Positions 32,647-42,852 of a stretch of 64,000 bases of DNA are shown piece by piece (the stretch's first letter is position 1; each line of letters starts with the position of its first letter). The DNA lies in the NCBI GenBank assembly GCA_964058845.1, contig CAXKVR010000009.1, positions 181,686-245,685 of the forward strand, read 5' to 3'. This DNA comes from Carex sylvatica (Eukaryota; Streptophyta; Magnoliopsida; Poales; Cyperaceae). Both the position numbers and the translations under genes were made by a program. Below the pieces are notes generated by a model. That model saw nothing but the letters and a program-made list of their open reading frames with translations, ran no database searches and was not told where the DNA came from.

Positions 32647-35458
32647 TCATCTTCCGCTCCTACTAGAAGATGCCCCTGTAAATGATATCAAAATATAAAA
32701 ATGTGCACATTTTAAAATACAATATATTGAATAATATGTTGGAGTTTAAATAACCTGTTGCATCTCTTGCATTCCTTGCATTTCTTGCATTTCTTTCATC
32801 AGTAGAACGTCTACTTTGGTGTCCCAACCTCCTTCCTTGCATTTCGTCCATGGTCATTTTAATACGATTGTGTCTTCTTCGTCCCTTACTAATTAAATTT
32901 TTGTCAGGAATAATAGTTGGCCCTGTGTATCTCGGCCATTCAGATTGATTTCCAAACCCATGGAATTGACCGCTCCAAGTTTCGAGAAGCTTGTTCATGG
33001 AATAAAAAGGATTAATAAAGCAATATACGTCGAAATTTCTCTCCCGACAAACAGCTAGTACATGAGCACAGGGTATACCTGTCAACTGCGGTTTTCGACA
33101 TGTGCATTCTACTTTATTATCATCTCTCGTGATGACATTATATTTGAAGGTTTCAGTATTAATGAATTTAATCTGTCCCGTTACCTCATCGAACCAATGA
33201 ACTTTTTCATTTTTAGCCATGACGTCATACTCGCCCCGTGACTCACCATAAGGCATGGCAGTCATTGCTAGACAACGTTTTCCACGTCTATGCAACAAAG
33301 TTTCAACCCGCGCTGACCATACATGTCTCTCCTTTATGCGAGTCAATGCTTTCTTCTTCCTATCTCTAAACCAGTCGACTAGTTTATAAAATGTATCTTC
33401 GACCAGTGCGACGACCGGTAGTCTTCGACTTTTCTGAAACACATTGTTCAATGATTCAGACCCATTAGTTGTCATAATCCCCCAACGGGCACCATTGTCA
33501 AATGTTTGAAATACTCTCCATGGTTTAGGGGCCTCAGTTTCATCGTTGTCCCGGTATTTACCGACTTTATCCAGGTATGGGATTGCTGCCGGACATTTTA
33601 GACGTAGAATTTGCATCCACTCTGCATACGCTCTTGGCTTCCTTTTTCGGACAAGTATTTTAAATATATCACAAACATCTTTATCATGGACCTTTTTCAT
33701 TAAATTCTCAGCAACGTGCTGTGAACACAATGTATGAACACACTCTTCGCCATCCTCCCACCAACCACCATGTCTATCTTTAAACACCTTCCTTATTCCC
33801 AAGTGTCTATCTGAAACAACACACATGAACCTCCCAAAACCAATAACCTCTTGTCGCAACCACCTCATGAACCATCCCCAGTTCTCGAAACTCTCTTCCT
33901 GAACCAATCCAAAAGCCAAAGGTAGTAATTGATTCTCAGCATCATAACCGCAAGCTATAAGCAATCTCCCCTTGTACCTACCGGACAGGAAGCATGCATC
34001 AATGCTAATTATAGGTCGCAGATGAGGCACTGCCGCAATACATGGACCGTAAGCCCACGCTGCTGCCTTAAACAATCGCTCTGTCTCTTTCGTGGTGGGT
34101 TCTGATCTAACTGTCCATTTTGTCCCGGGATTTTTTCTTGTTATTGCTTGTAAAAGTGGAGTAAGGATTGCATATGAGTCCTTCCAACTACCAAAAATTT
34201 GTTCAATTGCCAGCTCTCGGCCCCGCCATAACCTATTATATTTGGGGACAATTCCTTTGAAATGAGCACGAACTATTGATTTGATGTCACTAATGCTTTT
34301 TGTAATATCTTCTCTAATATCATCCCTTATAACATTGGCAATCACTGCTGCTGTTAATTGTGCATGATCAGTACGATCAGTCGGGGCACAACATGTATGC
34401 GGTGTATTTAATGTTTTCATTGTCCATCGAGCTCCAAAATAAGAAGACGTGGCGTACAATCGCCAATTGCACCTAGTGTCTTTGCACTCAACCACAATTT
34501 TGGTTTTGCTACTTTCTTTCCAAAAGACTTCAATATTCTTGTGTATGTGGAACTCCTTTATAGTTCTATTCATAACAACTTTTGATGGAAATACTTGCTC
34601 CACCGCAAGAGATTGATCATCAAAACGTGGGGTAGTACCGAAAAAATTTACATCAGCTTCTCGAAATCCTGATGTGTCATTGAAACTCGCTACAGGGTGA
34701 CGGTCAGTACGACCAGAAATGGGAAAATACTCAGTCTGCACAGCAGGTGTCTGGGACTCTAACAATACATCATCTTCAGAATCATTTTCATCATATTCAT
34801 CATCATCACAAGAGTCTAGATCATTTTCATCATCACTTTGTGGCAAGTCATCATCATCGGGACAAGGATCAATAAAACTCGGCATATAAGGTGTACTGTT
34901 ATGATTATCGTATTGTGTCCAATTCACCTCTGCTTGGACGGCTGGTGAAAACTCATTCATATTGGGATAAGGTTCAGAATATATATTTTGAATCGGTGTA
35001 TGTTCTCTCTGATGGGGTTGGACCCGACTGGAACCCGCATGTGGATCACAATATCGGGATTGATAAGGTTCTGGCTGCATCTCAGGTGCCACATTATCAA
35101 AGTACAATTGGTGTTGCGTTGTGCCCACGATTGGAACAAACTCAATGTAAAAATCAATGACACGGTATTCCCTTCCAGAATTCATTAATTGCTCAAAAAT
35201 GATCATCCAACTTTCATTGCAAATAAGTTCCACAACCTCATAATAACGACCAGTTGGCGTACCGACATTACATCGAGCATAAATGATTAGATTGTATTCA
35301 CTCTCAGAATATTCGAAATGACGATAAATCATACCTTTCAAATCGTCAAAATTTTGATTGATGGTCGCACGAAATGAATACCGATGGCTAATACTATACT
35401 CCGCGCCCCTCGGACCGTATCGAATTTGACCATCGATAAACACATTTACTAAAATCAT
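32647..35458 (-). CDS. MULE transposase (MURA-type), apparently intact
   Basis: Inferred exons are 35458-32755 and 32675-32647, giving 910 aa. Splicing the 79-bp intron replaces a spurious AT-rich tail with RDATGASSSRSGR-stop. The N-terminal ~110 residues form a PB1/ubiquitin-like segment of the kind that precedes plant MURA proteins. An acidic low-complexity linker (about 190-240) follows. The MuDR DNA-binding domain is at about 275-365 (FHIHKNIEVFWKESSKTKIV, CNWRLYA, TPHTC). The MULE catalytic domain is at about 480-580, with the first Asp in SIDACFLSGRYKG (~487) and the second Asp in VVSDRHLGIR (~550). The probable third acidic residue lies in TTNGSESLNNVF. A SWIM zinc finger sits at about 784-800 (CTCR..GIPCAHVLAVC). 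The C terminus is basic with an NAR triplet repeat. It would bind the terminal repeats and cut and paste the element. No stop or frameshift is visible. Confidence 0.93.
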
Positions 35459-35700
35459 GATTGATTGTTTCCAAAAAAATAACCTACAAAAAATACATTA
35501 ATTACAAAATGTAAATATTTTTTGTTTATAATAATAAATAAGTTTAGAAATAATGTAAATAAATTAACTAAAAAAATTATTACCTCTAGAATCTCAAAGC
35601 TCCGTTCAAAGCTCGGTCAGTTTTCGGAAATGATAATGAAATGAGCTGAGAGAAACAGATTTAGCTGTCTATTTTATGAGCTGTGGTAGTGGTCAAAATA
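35459..35700 (-). promoter_or_regulatory. 5' region of the transposase gene
   Basis: AT-rich leader between the transposase ATG and the right terminal array. A second ATG-free stretch with a possible 5' UTR intron acceptor-like T-rich run is visible, but no TATA box can be fixed with confidence. Confidence 0.35.
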
Positions 35701-36245
35701 TACCATGGCGTCCTACATTTTTTTTATTTTTTATTTGTGTTGGTCCGCATGGCATATGGCGTCCCATTATTTTATTTTTATTTTCTGAAGAGCTAAACAT
35801 TGGTATGGCGTTCTAGTTATTTTTTTTTTATTTTTTTTCTACGGAGCTAAACATTGGCATGGCGTCCCATTTATTTTTTTTTTATTTTTTTTTCACGGAG
35901 CGAAATATTGGCATGGCGTCCCAGTTTCTCGAATTTTTTTTTTCCAATGGTCCAAACATTTCCATGGCGTCCCTCATTTCGGAATTTTTTTTTTTTCCAA
36001 TGGTCCGAACATTTCTATGGCGTCCCTCATGTCAGAATTTTTTTTTTTTTTCCAATAGTCCAAACCTTTCTATGGCGTCCCTTATTTTTAATTGTTTTTT
36101 TTTTTTTTCAAGGAACCAAAGTTTGGCATGGCGTCCTGCAGGGACGCCATATCAACTTCCTGCCTTCTTGTTTTTAAAATTTTCAGTCAACCTTTCTTAT
36201 TTTTAATATTGTTAATTTTTGTTTTCCTATGAATACAAATTGCGG
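35701..36245. repeat. MULE right terminal region with ATGGCGTCC array
   Basis: About nine units of ATGGCGTCC (35704 to 36130, spaced about 50 bp), inverted relative to the left array. The last is again a palindrome, GGCGTCC-TGCA-GGGACGCC, at about 36128-36147. The right array has more units than the left, and some are mutated (GGCGTTC near 35806). Open frames here are repeat artefacts. Confidence 0.85.
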
Positions 36246-36294
36246 AGATATGCTTATATAAGCATAGTAGCCAACCTCTGTATATATATAAAAT

Positions 36295-36668
36295 TTGATA
36301 TGCTTATACACTTTTTTGGTGACACCGGATTACACCCTATATTTACAAAGTCTAAACAGTCGATCCATACCGTTCAACTTGATGGATATGTTAAAATATG
36401 CTTGCAGATCAAATTTTATATTTTTCTGAATTTTTTACTATTTATTAAGATGGGTACACAAATTCAACGGTCTGGATATAGCAATTTTGTTAAATACATA
36501 ATAAATGGTAAAAAAATTCTGAAAAATATAAAATTTGATCTGCAAGCACATTTTAACATATCCATCAAGTTGAACGGTTTGGATCGACTGTTTGGAATTT
36601 GAAAACTCTAAAAATGGAGAGTGTAATTCGGTTTTACAAAAAAAGAGTGTAATTGGATCCCTTCTCAT
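36295..36668. mobile_element. foldback MITE2 of the (TA)n family
   Basis: Inverted arms: 'gtccaaac..cgatcc..ccgttcaacttgatggatatgtt..' on the left mirrors 36545-36610. The centre contains 'ctatttattaagatgggt'. The right end reads GGATCCCTTCTC into (TA)n. The left tip, next to MITE1, is disrupted before 'cacttttttggtgacacc'. Related most closely to MITE4 at 54015-54392. Confidence 0.8.
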
Positions 36669-36792
36669 ATATATATACACACACACACACATACATATAC
36701 ATATGTAAACATATATAAATATGTACATATACGCACATGTACATATACATACACATATACATATACATACACATATACATATATATATATAT
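36663..36792. repeat. (TA)n/(CA)n microsatellite
   Basis: Alternating TA, CA and TACATA runs fill the gap between MITE2 and MITE3. Both MITEs end precisely at this tract. Confidence 0.9.
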
Positions 36793-37164
36793 GAGGAGGG
36801 ATCAAGTTACAACATTTTTTGAGTTACAACAAGTTACAACAAGCATTTTCTACAATTTTTAAAGTTCAAATCATCGATCCAAACCGTTAGATATGATCTC
36901 CACAATAAAATGTGCTTGGAGACCAAATTTTATATTTTTTGGAATTTTTTTACTATTTATTAAGATGGGTACAAAAAATAGTCAAATTCAGACCATTGAA
37001 TTTTATACCCATCTTAATAAATAGTAAAAAAATTCCAAAAAATGTAAAATTTGGTCTCCAAGCACATTTTATTGTGGAGATCATATCTAACGGTTTGAAT
37101 CGATGATTTGGACTTTAAAAAATGTAAAAAATGCTTGTTGTAACTTGTTGTAACTTGATCCCTC

Positions 37165-37167
<3 letters not shown>
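36793..37167. mobile_element. foldback MITE3, complete, inserted in (TA)n
   Basis: 375 bp. Termini are GAGGAGGGATCAAGTTACAA and its exact reverse complement. The arms are near-perfect inverted repeats meeting near 36985. The interior shares 'aaccgttagatatgatct', 'gtgcttggagaccaaatttta' and 'actatttattaagatgggt' with the other family members. TA repeats lie on both sides. No coding capacity. Confidence 0.92.
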
Positions 37168-37200
<33 letters not shown>

Positions 37201-37420
37201 TACTATCGTGCCCTTGCGTTGCAACGGAGACATTGTAATAAAACAAAAATATTTTCATACATAATAATATTTCTTCATAAAAAAATATACTAAATGACAA
37301 TAAAATTTCTTAAATGGCATCTATATATAAATAACATTCCTTAAATGTCATATTAAACAACATATTAAATGCCAATTTTTTTTTGCATTTTGGACATTTT
37401 CATAAAGAAAATTTCAAACC
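37201..37420 (-). mobile_element. Helitron-like 3' terminal region (minus orientation)
   Basis: Read on the minus strand, the last bases are 'tgtctccgttgcaacgcaag' then 'ggcacgatagtagtata'. This is the same hairpin and spacing as the ends at 2768 and 50108, but CTAG is changed to GTAG. The preceding ~200 bp ('tcatttaa.atat', 'ggaatgttattt') match 49850-50130, so the two are family members. The preceding DNA on this strand carries the ATP-citrate lyase fragments. Confidence 0.5.
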
Positions 37421-37605
37421 AAATAACATATTAACAATACAACAAATGGAGCTGTGGCAACTAGAGCTCTTGTGTCTGAAATCCGCCTCCCCTTTAATCC
37501 TAGCTCCTCAAAAGCTAGTTTTCTAGTTTCAGCATGACGTGTCTGCAGCAAAATTTTAAAATTAACCGAACTGTAGGTCCTTGAGATTTGGAGACAATAC
37601 ATCAA
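37414..37605 (-). other. unidentified coding-like stretch
   Basis: A 63-codon frame reading AETRKLAFEELGLKGRRIS followed by DTRALVATAPF has protein-like composition in contrast to the AT-rich surroundings. I do not recognise it. It may be another captured exon fragment within the putative Helitron. Confidence 0.3.
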
Positions 37606-37829
37606 ACATGGCGAAGTAGTCTGCAGAGAGGATCAATGAAATCATATATCTACATCTACAGGAACAAAAAGACTTATCATATGTACGTACGTAAAATTTG
37701 CCTCGTACGTAAAATTTGCCTAGTACTCAAATATTTATACATTTTTCTAGAACAAAATGCAAAAGGGAATATATGAGAGAGTTGGAATAAATCAAACTTA
37801 TTGAGATATAACATGTGCAATTGTAGTAC

Positions 37830-39052
37830 CACTTGAACCGAAGCATATGGTCAGAAAGAGTGGAGCCCGGGAAAACATCACCACCAATAGCAATACCTAG
37901 TTAAGTTAATGCTCTCATTATTTAACTGGAACATAAGGTCATAAAAAGGAGTACAATTTTTTCCTCTTATACCCCTTTATAATATGGGTTCGGGTGTTTC
38001 TAAGGTTAACTTCATAAATTTCATTAGCATATTATGGGTTCGGGTGTTGTACATCTCACTTGACATGCCACCCTGTCATTAAAAAACACTATGACCATCA
38101 AATGATATGCTATGAAAAGTTAACAGAACTATATGAGCCAATAATATGCTATTACAGTGCTGTAATTATTAATTCAACATACTTTGCACCAGCAAGTTTC
38201 TTGTTTTTTTTCAAATATGGCAACAGCAACGTACTTTTTCTATATTTTTATTGTTAGTCTATGCTTTTTATGTTTGAGCCATTACCATATTTGATAATTT
38301 AGTGTTCTAAATTATGTTTTTTTTTTTTCTGGCATGGAGCTTTCTATGTATGTTAACATAGTCATATAAAAGGAGGTCAACAGGCCAATTGAACACCGAG
38401 AAATTCAATGAGAAAAATTATTTTTGCATCTTTTTTAGTATACAAATTACCGATTTGAAGACAAATCCGACAGAACCAGGGGTGGTAAAGCTTGTAGGTA
38501 AATATTGTTGTCAATGGTTCCAGCAGTGCCACCAATCTTGAAAGCACCACCTTGGATTCCTTCAATTGTTGCCGGGCCAAGAATTATTTAGATAAAAACT
38601 TCATGTTGACTACTGGGAATTGCTGTGCTGGAAAATCAGTAATATAATAAAAAAGAGCATCCACCATATATACAGATCATATTACCTTGTTGTTGGACCT
38701 GACATAAGCAATGAGCTGCTTTGTGTTTGATTCAGGGACACCCTCAACAATAATAGCCACCACTATGATTGTTGGTTGTTTCAAAGCAGACATAGAGGAG
38801 ATTGCCGCACTGTAGATTAAAAAAAAGAGTTGATGGGTAAGTGAAATTTACCATATTTATCTTTTAAGACCAAGCAAATAGAAATTGAGGTGATCAAACA
38901 TGAACATTCTATCTATGATAATAGGCAACTTTAGAGACATATCATATCCCTCAAATAGCAGTATTGAAAGACGCAGAGTTACTAACCTTCTACAAGATGC
39001 GAAGTTAATGAAAACATCAACAGTGGGATGTGCAGCACAAGCAACTTCAATG
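37830..39052 (-). pseudogene. ATP-citrate lyase subunit B (ACLB) exon fragments
   Basis: Three to four exon pieces in the correct order on the minus strand. 39052-38987 reads IEVACAAHPTVDVFINFAS. 38809-38686 reads SSMSALKQPTIIVVAIIVEG and VPESNTKQLIAYVRSNNK, with intact GT-AG borders and matching phase. About 38590-38420 reads GPATIEGIQGGAFKIGGTAG then TIDNN, and goes out of frame over the expected KLYRPGSVGFVSKSG. About 37903-37835 reads GIAIGGDVFPGSTLSDHMLR. These match the central part of plant ACLB, which with ACLA makes cytosolic acetyl-CoA from citrate. The first 60 or so residues, the GGMSNELYN block and the whole citrate-synthase-like C-terminal half are absent. Intron retention excludes a processed copy. 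Capture by a Helitron is my inference. Confidence 0.82.
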
Positions 39053-40125
39053 CTACAAGTACAGGAAAAGACAAAAAAAAATTAGGAAAAATAAATACAA
39101 GATTGATGGTTGTTTACTTGGATTATGCTACTATTGTATAAGTACATTACAGATGTTCCATTCTGTTGACAAAGGTTTCAAGCAATTCACTTGATCCTCC
39201 AAGTTAACAAGTCATATTTCAAGCAATTTATTTTGCTGTTAGCCAGTTTCTAAGATTGTACAGGAAAATGCTGCTCACTAATTTGTTTAAGGCTGACTGG
39301 AAAATATATTTGAAATGCTGCCAGCACACCAACACGGATGGAACAAATAAGTCAATCCACATACCTTCGCAGAGATTTCTGATTTTGCCCTCCTCCTACC
39401 CTTTGGTAAATTCATAAATCAGCAAGGGCAGTATTTGCACACCAGAAGAATCTGAAAACTAATAACAAAAACAGCAAATTGGGTAAGGAATTATCTAAAA
39501 TGCCATGAACACCAGCATATACCATACCGTACCACATGGAAGGAATTAAACCCTAGATTGGCAAAAATAGAAATAGATTAAACCCTAAAATGGGTATTGC
39601 CATTTACTTCGGAAATAAGCAAAAAATTGTCAAATTTTGAGATAGAGAAATTCCTGGGTCGTAGACTTCGCGAGAGGAAGGAGAGGCGAGGTGGATTGGT
39701 CACGAGGACAAGTGCCATTGCGCGAAAGAGGAGAGGTGCTATGAGGCGCTAAGACAGGGGATGAAGACTAGCGCTAGGTTGCAGAGGGATTCTGATTTTG
39801 GGTTCGGTGCTTGGTAGAGAGAGAGCGAAGGAAATGGTTCTTCGTCAGGCGGTTTTTTTTACGGGAAGAGAGGATTTGAGTTTACCCGAGAGGAAAATCG
39901 AGAGCTCTTCATAGATTTCAGATCAGAAATGTGTGTCTATACTTGTAGCGGGTACATTTTTAACTAAATTTAAACTTCTACGTCTAAGAAAGATGCATTC
40001 AATCAAAAGGAGACATATTATTTGATTGGAGAGCTCAGATTCAATTTGAATTTAGATCAATCAATCGCAATCATTGCAGAATAAGGACACTCAATATGAA
40101 TTAACATGCATAATATAGGAGAGGA
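39053..40125. other. sequence 5' of the ACLB fragments, no gene called
   Basis: 39400-39900 is GC-richer than its surroundings. On the minus strand it looks like a 5' UTR (CT-rich, 'cctctcctttcgcg', a short ATG frame MALVLVTNPPRLSFLSRS at about 39720). This does not match the ACLB start (family MATGQLFSRTTQALF..). It may be another gene's leader captured alongside. 39960-40030 resembles, in reverse, the alpha-repeat stretch near 390-470. Confidence 0.35.
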
Positions 40126-40276
40126 GATATATATATATGTATATGTATGTACATATATGTAGATGTATATGTATGTACATATATGTATATGTATATGTAT
40201 GTACATATACATATATGTATATGTATGTACATATATGTATATGTGCATACATATATATATGTATTATATGTATTAT
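40126..40276. repeat. TATG/TACA-type microsatellite
   Basis: About 150 bp of alternating TATATG, TATGTACATA and related words. The overlapping Met/Tyr/Ile-rich frames on both strands are artefacts of it. It abuts MITE5. Confidence 0.92.
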
Positions 40277-40690
40277 GAGGAGGGTTCAAATGCCTCCATT
40301 TTTTGTGCCTCCATTATGCCTCCATTTTTAAAAACTTTAATAACTCAAAATTTAAATCTTAAAATTTAAAATAAAACCGTTGGATATGATCTATGTTATT
40401 TTCTCAATCTGTCCATAAAAAATTATCACATTTTGATTTTTCTTTTATATAAATTAAAGTTGAAAAATCAATGTCTAGAAATTATCCACATTAGTATACA
40501 TTTTTCAAGCTCAAGATGAAAATGAAAACAAAGTTGAAATGCCATAATTTTTTACACGTGCATAGATAAAATGATGTAGTTCATATCCAATTGATTTATT
40601 TTGAATTTTAAGATTTAAATATTGAGTTATTAAAGTTTTTAAAAATGGAGGCATGATGGAGGCACAAAAAATGGAGGCATTTGAACCCTC
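40277..40690. mobile_element. foldback MITE5 of the (TA)n family
   Basis: About 414 bp. The left end GAGGAGGGTTCAAATGCCTC mirrors the right end ('ggaggcatttgaaccctc'). The subterminal repeats 'tgcctccatt(t)' are specific to this member. The inner arms 'aaaactttaataactcaa' and 'ttgagttattaaagttttt' pair. Both flanks are TA-rich. Confidence 0.88.
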
Positions 40691-40740
40691 ATGTAGATAT
40701 ATATATTTGTGTATATATATATACATATACATATATATAC

Positions 40741-41536
40741 ACACATTAAATAGTTAAATTTTACTATTAAGAGTATTCTATCAAAAAATTTAATAACTTT
40801 TTTTTTGTAATATATTTCCGTTGTAAGGCACTGGCATGGAACGCACGGGCACAGGTATGATACTAGTAATTCTAATTATGTGGCTTAAAAAATCCATAGG
40901 AATGTAGGTACATTTAATGGTTTCAATGACTTTTTTTTCTCCTTATTTTTTGTTACAATCAGAGTATAGTGATGTTCCCAAAATCTGTATACCCGTTTTC
41001 ATAGATAAATTAAATTGTTGTAGCAAATGGTTATACCAAATAGTTCAGGTAAGATTAGTGTAATTTGAACCGTGTAATTAATTAAGTCTGAAATAGATGA
41101 TCACTGCATCTTTGCGAAGATGACATATGATTCATACCTTGTACAAGTGAATTTTCAAATAGCGCACTCACGAAGTTGATAAGTAATTGGCCAGAACGCA
41201 ATACATGCAAAACCTTAATTTCAATCTCTATACTAGTAACTTCCGACGTGTGATCTTATATAGAAGGTTTTTCGAACTAGAAGAACTAACCAAAGTACAA
41301 TATATAGATGAAGTATATATAAATTATAAATGAAAATATTGAACACCCTGGGTGCACAATAACAATAAAATCTCAGATACAAATTAATAATTCACCTTTC
41401 CAGTAGAAAATGATGAAAATGAAATCAGATCACTCCTGGGGACAAATATCCCTACATTCTTCGCCAGCTGTTGATTTCATTCAAACCCTTTTTCACATGG
41501 CAAGTTCTTGTCATTATTAATTCATTCCCAATTGTC
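40741..41536 (+). promoter_or_regulatory. alpha end plus HyPRP upstream region, unit 3
   Basis: 40741-40870 matches 4945-5070 of unit 1 and ends in a Helitron-like terminus (hairpin-like 'ccgttgtaaggc..gcacggg', then CTAG at 40863-40866 followed by T). 40870-41230 matches 5150-5235 plus 7178-7420 without the MULE relic, so it is the empty site for that insertion. 41440-41540 is the conserved proximal HyPRP promoter. Confidence 0.65.
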
Positions 41537-41542
41537 TATAAA
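41537..41542 (+). promoter_or_regulatory. TATA box of HyPRP copy 2
   Basis: TATAAA lies 89 bp before the ATG, in the same context as copy 1 ('cccaattgtctataaa'). Confidence 0.7.
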
Positions 41543-41625
41543 GCAGCACAAATACCATACCTTCATCCTCACCCAATACCAAACCCTAATCACCCAAACA
41601 ACATTCTTTGTTAAATATTTTAACA

Positions 41626-42162
41626 ATGGCATCCAAAGCCACAGTCTTCCTTGCAGTTAACCTTCTTTTCTTTGTCCTTGCCAATGCAAAATGTGCCACG
41701 CCACCGCCTCCACCAAAGCCACCAAAGAGCAGTTGCCCAACGCCACCCAGAACGCCACCAAAGACGCCACCCGCAACGCCACCGAAGACACCACCCGCAA
41801 CGCCACCGAAGACACCACCCACAACGCCACCAGCGTCACCACCAAAGAGCAGTTGCCCGACGACACCACCCACGATGCCACCGGCTACACCACCTTCATC
41901 TAGCAACTGTCCAGTTGATGCACTAAAGCTAGGTGCTTGTGCCGATATACTAGGTTTGATCAAGGGCATAAACCTCGGTACCGTGCCAACAAGCTCTTGT
42001 TGCTCCCTGCTCGGAGGCTTGGTAGATCTAGAGGCAGCTGTTTGCCTGTGCACTGCTCTTAAAGCAAATATTTTGGGCATCAATCTAAACCTGCCTATAA
42101 ACCTTAGCCTTGTGCTCAACTACTGTGGCAAGGATGTTCCCTCTGGCTACCAATGCTCTTAA
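41626..42162 (+). CDS. hybrid proline-rich protein (8-cysteine motif), copy 2
   Basis: Single-exon gene of 178 aa; ATG 41626 is at the position equivalent to copy 1. The signal peptide is [21 protein letters not shown]. The Pro-rich linker (about residues 22-92) is 27 residues longer than in copy 1. It is built from TPPKTPPA units, and the Cys-containing KSSCPT motif is present twice. The 8-cysteine domain is almost identical to copy 1 (ADILGLIKGINLG here, [19 protein letters not shown] there reads GLLKGINIG). Differences are conservative, and all eight cysteines are kept. It is expected to be secreted to the wall; the function in this plant is unknown. The linker expansion is the main structural difference between the paralogues. 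Open frame, likely functional. Confidence 0.93.
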   Translation: MASKATVFLAVNLLFFVLANAKCATPPPPPKPPKSSCPTPPRTPPKTPPATPPKTPPATPPKTPPTTPPASPPKSSCPTTPPTMPPATPPSSSNCPVDALKLGACADILGLIKGINLGTVPTSSCCSLLGGLVDLEAAVCLCTALKANILGINLNLPINLSLVLNYCGKDVPSGYQCS

Positions 42163-42790
42163 ATTTTGGCAGGTTTTCATTTATGTAAGTGAGCTTGTTT
42201 TGTGCTTGTTTGGGTGCATTTACGTACGTGGTTTTCTTTTCTTTTTTTAAATTCATGGCCGAAGCTGATGTTGCATTAAATAAAATGAAAGGTTCCCAAT
42301 CATGGGTTTGTTACCAAGTGCTTGTCTGTTATACTTTGTAAGTGCTTCTCTGTTATAGCTAGGTTGGTTTGGGTGAAAATTTGTATGATTATATATTTGG
42401 TTGGTAGCTATGCAACGTGAGATTTTTATTTCGTTTTATTCGATGAAATGTTGTGAGTGTGTGTATATATATATAATTTTTTCATTGTTCGTGTATGTCA
42501 TTGCTTTGTTTTTGAAAAAAAATTAGTGAACTGCATTAGTATAGACCATTAACAAATTTTGATTCACAAAATAGTTCTCAAAGGAAATGGCCTAGTATGA
42601 TGGTCCCAATATGCACTCGTTACAGACATCCTGAAGTTCGTTTCCTATCTATTATCAATAGATATTTATTTGTATAGTGAAACAGAAACAACTTATTTGA
42701 CTCATATATATAAATTTTAGGTTTGATAACATCTTCATCGTTAATATTTATATGCTAATTAATATTTAACAAAAATAATAATTATACTTA
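42163..42790. repeat. beta segment 3' flank, copy 2
   Basis: Shared with 8146-8810. A small local duplication of 'aagtgcttctctgttat' type sequence at about 42315-42356 distinguishes this copy. Confidence 0.65.
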
Positions 42791-42852
42791 ACATCATTCA
42801 ACTTTTTTTGGCGATTCCTTATTGAAATGCTTGGTATGGACTACCAAGTTTG

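Larger units (their letters stand above)
26795..36245. mobile_element. autonomous-type MULE with MURA and PMD genes
   Basis: A 9451-bp element. The 9-bp target duplication AGATATGCT is perfect. The left end CCGCAATTTTTATTAATAGG mirrors the right end (reverse complement CCGCAATTTGTATTCATAGG). Both terminal regions carry arrays of GGACGCCAT in inverted orientation to each other. Inside are a plus-strand PMD gene (28025-32055) and a minus-strand transposase gene (32647-35458), transcribed towards each other with a 591-bp gap. The element has all visible parts of a self-mobilising MULE. The perfect duplication suggests a fairly recent insertion, although the outermost ends already differ at two positions. 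Confidence 0.92.
26394..36278. mobile_element. foldback MITE1, split by the 9.45-kb MULE
   Basis: The MITE is 26394-26794 plus 36255-36278, about 425 bp once the insert is removed. The ends are GAGGTTGGCTACTATGC at 26394 and its reverse complement ending at 36278. The interior is a near-perfect inverted repeat, with arms meeting at about 26590-26600 ('gctgatccaacggtggctt'). The right tip was displaced by the MULE, whose target duplication AGATATGCT occurs on both sides (26786-26794 and 36246-36254). It belongs to the same GAGG-ended, (TA)n-inserted family as the MITEs at 36295, 36793, 40277 and 54015. Confidence 0.85.

Noticed and set aside
36438..36728. 96-codon minus-strand frame
   Set aside because: Lies across MITE2 and its flanking microsatellite; no independent support.
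40057..40369. Tyr/Ile/Met-rich frames on both strands
   Set aside because: Pure artefacts of the TATG/TACA microsatellite.
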